From assembly GCA_041746415.1 (NCBI GenBank), contig JBGTHB010000183.1:1-17730 (forward strand): a DNA stretch of 17,730 nt. The letters run 5' to 3'. Made by a program: the position numbers and the translations under genes. This document shows positions 14,491 through 17,730 of this stretch, one piece after another. Position 1 is the stretch's first letter. Each line of letters opens with the position of its first letter. The stretch comes from JBGTHB01 sp041746415. GTDB lineage: Bacteria > Pseudomonadota > Gammaproteobacteria > Coxiellales > Coxiellaceae. The notes beneath the pieces are model-generated. The model was not told the DNA's origin. It worked only from the letters and a program-made list of their open reading frames with translations, and ran no database searches.

Positions 14491-15240
14491 ATGACACAGG
14501 CAAAAGTAACCATCAGCAACGAACAAAAAACTTTGTATTTTCAGGTGTTTTTAGCCCAAACGTTGTACGACCTTGGCAGTCATGAAGCTGCAGCGAAATT
14601 GGCTGCATTAAAAGAGGAAAAACAACACGCCGCGCCACCAGTCGCCGCACTATTAGAATTGCTGAGCACTAAAAACAATTGTTTTGTATTGCCCAAAGTG
14701 GAAAAAGCGCAACAGTATTTTGATTTCATGCAGAAGTTATTCATGCGCTCTAAAGAGTTGTCACAGGCACAAACGGCGCTTACTAAAGAAAGTAATGGTT
14801 GTTTGAGCGCGTTAATGAAGTGTTGTTTCTGGCGTTGTGCAACCGCAACGGACTATGGGCAAGCAAGAAGTAATTATGAAGCGCTGTTGACTGAAATACG
14901 TGTGACGTTAGCACAAGATAGAGCCAACGATAAAAATTTAGACACGTTTATATCGCAATGCCATCAAGCGGATACAAAAAGAATATTGGAAGCGCCTTTA
15001 AACGCCTTTTTGGAACGAAGATTGAAGCCTACCGTATCCATTGAGGAAGAATTGCAAAAAATGGCGCGGGGCCAAGATCGAGGTCACCGCCGAGAAGTAA
15101 GTTTACAGCAGGCGCAGTGGTTAGGGGCTTTGCCAGGCGGGGTGAATACGCTAGACGCGCATAACCCGGTTAGACCAGCGGTGGATTCGCCAGCATCACG
15201 CTCGCCACTCTCTTTGCGCGCTCGCGCTTCGAGCGAGTAG
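14491..15240 (+). CDS. Hypothetical protein, helical, with GC-rich C-terminal tail
   Basis: I do not recognise this 249-aa protein. It has no signal peptide or membrane segment. Residues about 5-210 look mainly helical and polar, with a Cys-rich patch near residues 107-117 (two adjacent Cys, then FWRC). The last 60 codons read as a low-complexity Arg/Ser/Ala/Pro-rich tail and lie in DNA of 62% GC, against 40% in the 120 bases just before. ATG 14491 is preferred to TTG 14455 because GGGGAG (14478-14483) sits seven bases upstream. It is divergent from glmS, and tkt follows with its own promoter. A faint PmrA-like box upstream allows a secreted-effector hypothesis, but the tail lacks the Glu-rich pattern common in Dot/Icm substrates. 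Confidence 0.6.
   Translation: MTQAKVTISNEQKTLYFQVFLAQTLYDLGSHEAAAKLAALKEEKQHAAPPVAALLELLSTKNNCFVLPKVEKAQQYFDFMQKLFMRSKELSQAQTALTKESNGCLSALMKCCFWRCATATDYGQARSNYEALLTEIRVTLAQDRANDKNLDTFISQCHQADTKRILEAPLNAFLERRLKPTVSIEEELQKMARGQDRGHRREVSLQQAQWLGALPGGVNTLDAHNPVRPAVDSPASRSPLSLRARASSE
15061..15240 (+). other. GC-rich block forming the 3' end of the hypothetical gene
   Basis: By count, 111 of 180 bases here are G or C (62%), against 48 of 120 (40%) in 14941-15060. The change is abrupt and the block ends at the stop codon. The antisense frame is also open across it (to 15314). This looks like a repeat or mobile fragment captured in frame, or an overprinted region. It ends in the hairpin at 15219-15235. 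Confidence 0.5.
15219..15235 (+). terminator. Possible terminator hairpin after the hypothetical gene
   Basis: CGCTCG (15219-15224) pairs with CGAGCG (15230-15235) around a CGCTT loop, a strong GC stem over the last codons. A T-run (15247-15251) follows, but only after 11 bases, so it is not a textbook rho-independent terminator. It could still separate the gene from the tkt promoter. Confidence 0.3.
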
Positions 15241-15249
15241 AAGAACTTT

Positions 15250-15278
15250 TTGCAGCTAACGGCATCACTCGGTATGAT
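15250..15278 (+). promoter_or_regulatory. tkt promoter
   Basis: -35 TTGCAG (15250-15255), a 17-base spacer and -10 TATGAT (15273-15278, five of six consensus bases). The predicted start is near 15285, giving a leader of about 22 bases that includes the GGAG ribosome binding site (15297-15300). Confidence 0.6.
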
Positions 15279-15280
15279 GG

Positions 15281-15298
15281 CCTTCAATTGACTGAAGG
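15281..15298 (+). promoter_or_regulatory. Inverted repeat overlapping the tkt transcription start and ribosome binding site
   Basis: CCTTCA (15281-15286), a six-base loop, then TGAAGG (15293-15298). The right arm includes the first two bases of the GGAG ribosome binding site. As DNA it is well placed for an operator at +1. As RNA it could mask the binding site, but only if transcription starts at or before 15281, slightly upstream of the prediction. Confidence 0.35.
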
Positions 15299-15306
15299 AG
15301 TTTTGC

Positions 15307-17304
15307 ATGCCCACTCACACTACCGTTGACGATAAAACCTGCGCTAATGCCATTCGTTTTTTAGCGATGGATGCGGTGCAAGAAGCCAACTCCGGTCATC
15401 CGGGTATGCCAATGGGTATGGCCGATATTGCTGAAGTGTTGTGGCGTGAATTTTTGCGCGTCAATCCCAAAAACCCCAACTGGTTTAACCGCGATCGCTT
15501 TGTGTTATCCAATGGTCACGGTGCGATGTTGCAATACGCGTTGCTGCATTTAAGCGGCTTTGATTTATCAATTGATGATTTAAAAAATTTTCGCCAACTG
15601 CATTCCAAAACACCAGGCCATCCTGAATTACACGATACGCCCGGTGTCGAAACAACAACCGGACCACTCGGTCAAGGTTTAGCCAATGGCGTGGGCATGG
15701 CGATTGCTGAAAAAATAGTAGCGGCCGAATTTAATCGTGACAATTTTAATGTCGTTGATCATTTTACTTATGTCTTTGTTGGCGACGGTTGTTTAATGGA
15801 AGGGCTGTCACATGAAGTGTGTTCGTTGGCGGGCACATTAGGATTGGGAAAATTAATTGTTTTTTACGACGACAATAAAATTTCAATTGATGGTGAAGTA
15901 AAGGGTTGGTTTACTGACAACACCCCTGAGCGTTTTCGTGCTTATCACTGGCAAGTAATCGAAAACGTCGATGGTCATGACCGCACGCAAATTAAAAAAG
16001 CGATTATTGAAGCACAACAAAATTTAGAACGGCCGACATTAATTTGTTGTAAAACTCACATTGGTTTTGGTTCGCCAAATAAAATAGATACAGAAGCGGC
16101 ACACGGTTCACCACTCGGCGAAGAAGAAATTGCGTTGACACGTCAAGCACTGAAGTGGCCGCACGCCGCGTTTGATATTCCCCAGGAAATTTACGATGCG
16201 TGGAATAAGCGCGACAAAGGTGAAGCGACCGAATTATTATGGAACGATTTGTTTGTTCACTATGAACAAAAATATCCAGAATTGGCGTTTGAATTATTGC
16301 GACGAATTCATAATGACTTACCGTTAGATTTTGTTAAAAAAACGCAGCAATTTATTTTAGATCAGCAACAAAATGCGAAAGATAATGCGACACGCAAGGA
16401 TTCGCAAGCGTGGTTAAATCAATTTGCGCCACAACTGCCAGAATTAATTGGTGGTTCGGCCGATTTGTCAGGTTCAAATGGTACCTTATGGAAAGGTGCT
16501 CAAGTCATCAATAAAAATCATTTTAATGGGAATTACCTTCACTATGGCGTGCGTGAATTTGGCATGAGCGCGATTATGAATGGCATGCGTTTGCACGGTG
16601 CAATTATTCCATTTGGCGGCACCTTTTTAGTATTTTCAGATTACGCGCGTAACGCTATTCGCTTGTCGGCCATCATGCAGCAAAAAGTGATTTACGTTTT
16701 AACCCATGACTCAATTGGTTTGGGTGAAGATGGCCCGACGCATCAACCGATCGAACACGTCAGCATGTTGCGCCTTACGCCCAATTTAAATGTATGGCGG
16801 CCGTGTGATGCGGTGGAAACCGCAGTGGCGTGGCAGCAAGCGTTATTAACGAAGGGTCCGAGTTGTTTGTTGTTAACGCGGCAAAACATTGCGAAACAGC
16901 AGCGCGATGGGGAACAAATTAAAAATATACAAAAAGGCGGTTACGTTTTATTTGATGGCGGGGAACCTATTCAAGCCATTATTTTAGCAACCGGTTCAGA
17001 AGTTGAAATCGCGATTAACGCGGCTAAAAAACTCCAGCAACAAAATGTATTTGTGCGGGTGGTGTCGATGCCGTGCTGTGAGTTATTTAAAAAACAAGAT
17101 AATGTGTATCGCGAAAGCGTGTTGCCAAAAAATGTAATTACGCGCATTGCCATTGAAGCAGGCAGTCCCGATTATTGGTATCAGTTTGTGGGTTTAAATG
17201 GAAAAGTAATCGGTATTGAACGCTTTGGCCTTTCAGCGCCGTATGAACAAATTTATAAAGAGTTTGGTTTGACAGCGGAAAAAATTATTGAAGCAGTGGG
17301 CTAG
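15307..17304 (+). CDS. tkt: Transketolase
   Basis: A 665-aa cytoplasmic TPP enzyme of the non-oxidative pentose phosphate pathway, moving two-carbon units between ketose and aldose phosphates. The N-terminal domain has SGHPGMPMG, NGHGAM and the TPP/Mg motif GDGCLMEG (from G159) ending DDNKIS. The middle domain has GGSADLSGSN and REFGMSAIMNG with the catalytic Glu (E417, equal to E411 of yeast and E. coli enzymes). Length matches bacterial transketolases (about 663 aa). ATG 15307 has GGAG six bases upstream. It is preceded by its own promoter. The usual epd, gapA or pgk neighbours are absent; a PIN toxin gene converges on it 37 bases after the stop. It would supply pentose and erythrose phosphates for nucleotide and aromatic synthesis. 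Confidence 0.98.
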   Translation: MPTHTTVDDKTCANAIRFLAMDAVQEANSGHPGMPMGMADIAEVLWREFLRVNPKNPNWFNRDRFVLSNGHGAMLQYALLHLSGFDLSIDDLKNFRQLHSKTPGHPELHDTPGVETTTGPLGQGLANGVGMAIAEKIVAAEFNRDNFNVVDHFTYVFVGDGCLMEGLSHEVCSLAGTLGLGKLIVFYDDNKISIDGEVKGWFTDNTPERFRAYHWQVIENVDGHDRTQIKKAIIEAQQNLERPTLICCKTHIGFGSPNKIDTEAAHGSPLGEEEIALTRQALKWPHAAFDIPQEIYDAWNKRDKGEATELLWNDLFVHYEQKYPELAFELLRRIHNDLPLDFVKKTQQFILDQQQNAKDNATRKDSQAWLNQFAPQLPELIGGSADLSGSNGTLWKGAQVINKNHFNGNYLHYGVREFGMSAIMNGMRLHGAIIPFGGTFLVFSDYARNAIRLSAIMQQKVIYVLTHDSIGLGEDGPTHQPIEHVSMLRLTPNLNVWRPCDAVETAVAWQQALLTKGPSCLLLTRQNIAKQQRDGEQIKNIQKGGYVLFDGGEPIQAIILATGSEVEIAINAAKKLQQQNVFVRVVSMPCCELFKKQDNVYRESVLPKNVITRIAIEAGSPDYWYQFVGLNGKVIGIERFGLSAPYEQIYKEFGLTAEKIIEAVG

Positions 17305-17341
17305 CCAAGCTTGCTGGAGTAGCGTTCTGCATGAGGTCTAA

Positions 17342-17730
17342 TCAAAGTTGGTTTGTGATTAGGTGCTTATTTTTTTTTGCGATATGTTCGAAGTCTTTAT
17401 CATGATGAATTAAAATAACTTTATGCTCGATAGCGGTTTGTGCAATTAAGCAGTCCAAGGTGCTACGAATTGTGATGCCCGATTTTTTACAATTAAAATA
17501 AATTTCAGCTGCCATTTTATAGCTGTTAAGTTTGTTCTTTAGGTAATAAATATCCAGGCTAGCTAAGTACTCTTGTAGCGTTTCAAATTCATTTTTGGTT
17601 TTAACGCCTTGCAACACTTCTTGATAAATTAGAGGAGTTATCCCATAAGGAAGGCGTTTTTCAAGGATGGTGTTAAACAACGCAAGATGAGATGCGCTTT
17701 TCCCCTTTAGGTAATCAATTAAAATCGAGG
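17342..17730 (-). CDS. PIN-domain ribonuclease, VapC-like toxin, 5' end beyond window
   Basis: The minus-strand frame is open from the right edge of the window to TGA at 17344-17342, giving 128 visible residues. The first visible residues are SILIDYLKGKS, the usual first strand and helix of VapC toxins; the first catalytic Asp should lie just outside. Further PIN features are TPLIYQEVLQG, with the conserved Glu, then TLDCLIAQTA and HHDKDFEHI, which carry the later acidic residues. VapC proteins are Mg-dependent RNases that cut tRNA or rRNA and are held inactive by a VapB antitoxin, normally encoded just upstream, here off the window. A TTG at 17680 is open to translation but is internal, because homology-like sequence continues past it. 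The gene converges with tkt. Confidence 0.85.
   Translation of the reverse strand, partial: SILIDYLKGKSASHLALFNTILEKRLPYGITPLIYQEVLQGVKTKNEFETLQEYLASLDIYYLKNKLNSYKMAAEIYFNCKKSGITIRSTLDCLIAQTAIEHKVILIHHDKDFEHIAKKNKHLITNQL

Noticed and set aside
15084..15314. Antisense open frame opposite the GC-rich tail
   Set aside because: No ribosome binding site or recognisable domain; high GC alone lowers stop frequency. Kept only as supporting context for the GC-shift finding.
17678..17680. TTG as the start of the PIN-domain gene
   Set aside because: The frame stays open to the window edge and upstream codons encode the typical SILIDYLKG start of VapC proteins, so TTG is internal.

Overview
The window looks like chromosomal DNA of a moderately AT-rich gammaproteobacterium. 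PolA is long (902 aa) and keeps its proofreading exonuclease, GlmS and transketolase are of the ordinary proteobacterial type, and promoters are sigma70-like. An amino-acid permease, a DUF4143 ATPase, a sugar porter, a PIN toxin and one gene with a faint PmrA-like box would suit a host-associated lineage such as the Legionellales. That placement is an inference, not something the sequence proves.

Layout. (1) 1-1813, minus strand: the first 35 codons of a probable EamA/DMT transporter, then an APC amino-acid permease. (2) 1933-7266, plus strand: polA; a 32-bp-period tandem repeat that carries a promoter; an AAA ATPase/DUF4143 protein; an MFS sugar porter. (3) 7403-12417, plus strand: a likely operon made of a TolC-related protein that lacks the beta-barrel segments, a PrtD-type type I secretion ABC transporter, a HlyD/PrtE-type adaptor and an SMP-30/gluconolactonase-family enzyme. 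(4) 12460-14300: a 26-bp perfect palindrome followed by glmS on the minus strand. (5) 14491-17304, plus strand: an unrecognised 249-aa protein whose last 60 codons lie in a GC-rich block, then transketolase with its own promoter. (6) 17342 to the right edge, minus strand: a PIN-domain (VapC-like) toxin cut by the window end.

The most unusual region is the type I secretion locus. Its first gene keeps both alpha-helical hairpins typical of TolC-family proteins but has lost both pairs of barrel strands and gained a long basic Lys/His/Gln/Pro tail. The partner ABC protein is full length and has a good Walker A, Walker B and catalytic Glu, but its signature reads LSKGQ and its switch histidine is Gln. 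Every frame is intact, so this is either a repurposed export machine or a decaying one. A sugar porter upstream and a sugar-lactonase-family gene at the end suggest a carbohydrate link, but no secretion substrate is visible.

A second theme is translation start. polA and the DUF4143 ATPase gene both have a -10 box 6-8 bases before ATG and no Shine-Dalgarno, so both mRNAs are predicted to be leaderless or nearly so. The TolC-like gene, sugar porter, lactonase, glmS and tkt have ordinary ribosome binding sites. No RNA gene, CRISPR array or insertion sequence was seen.
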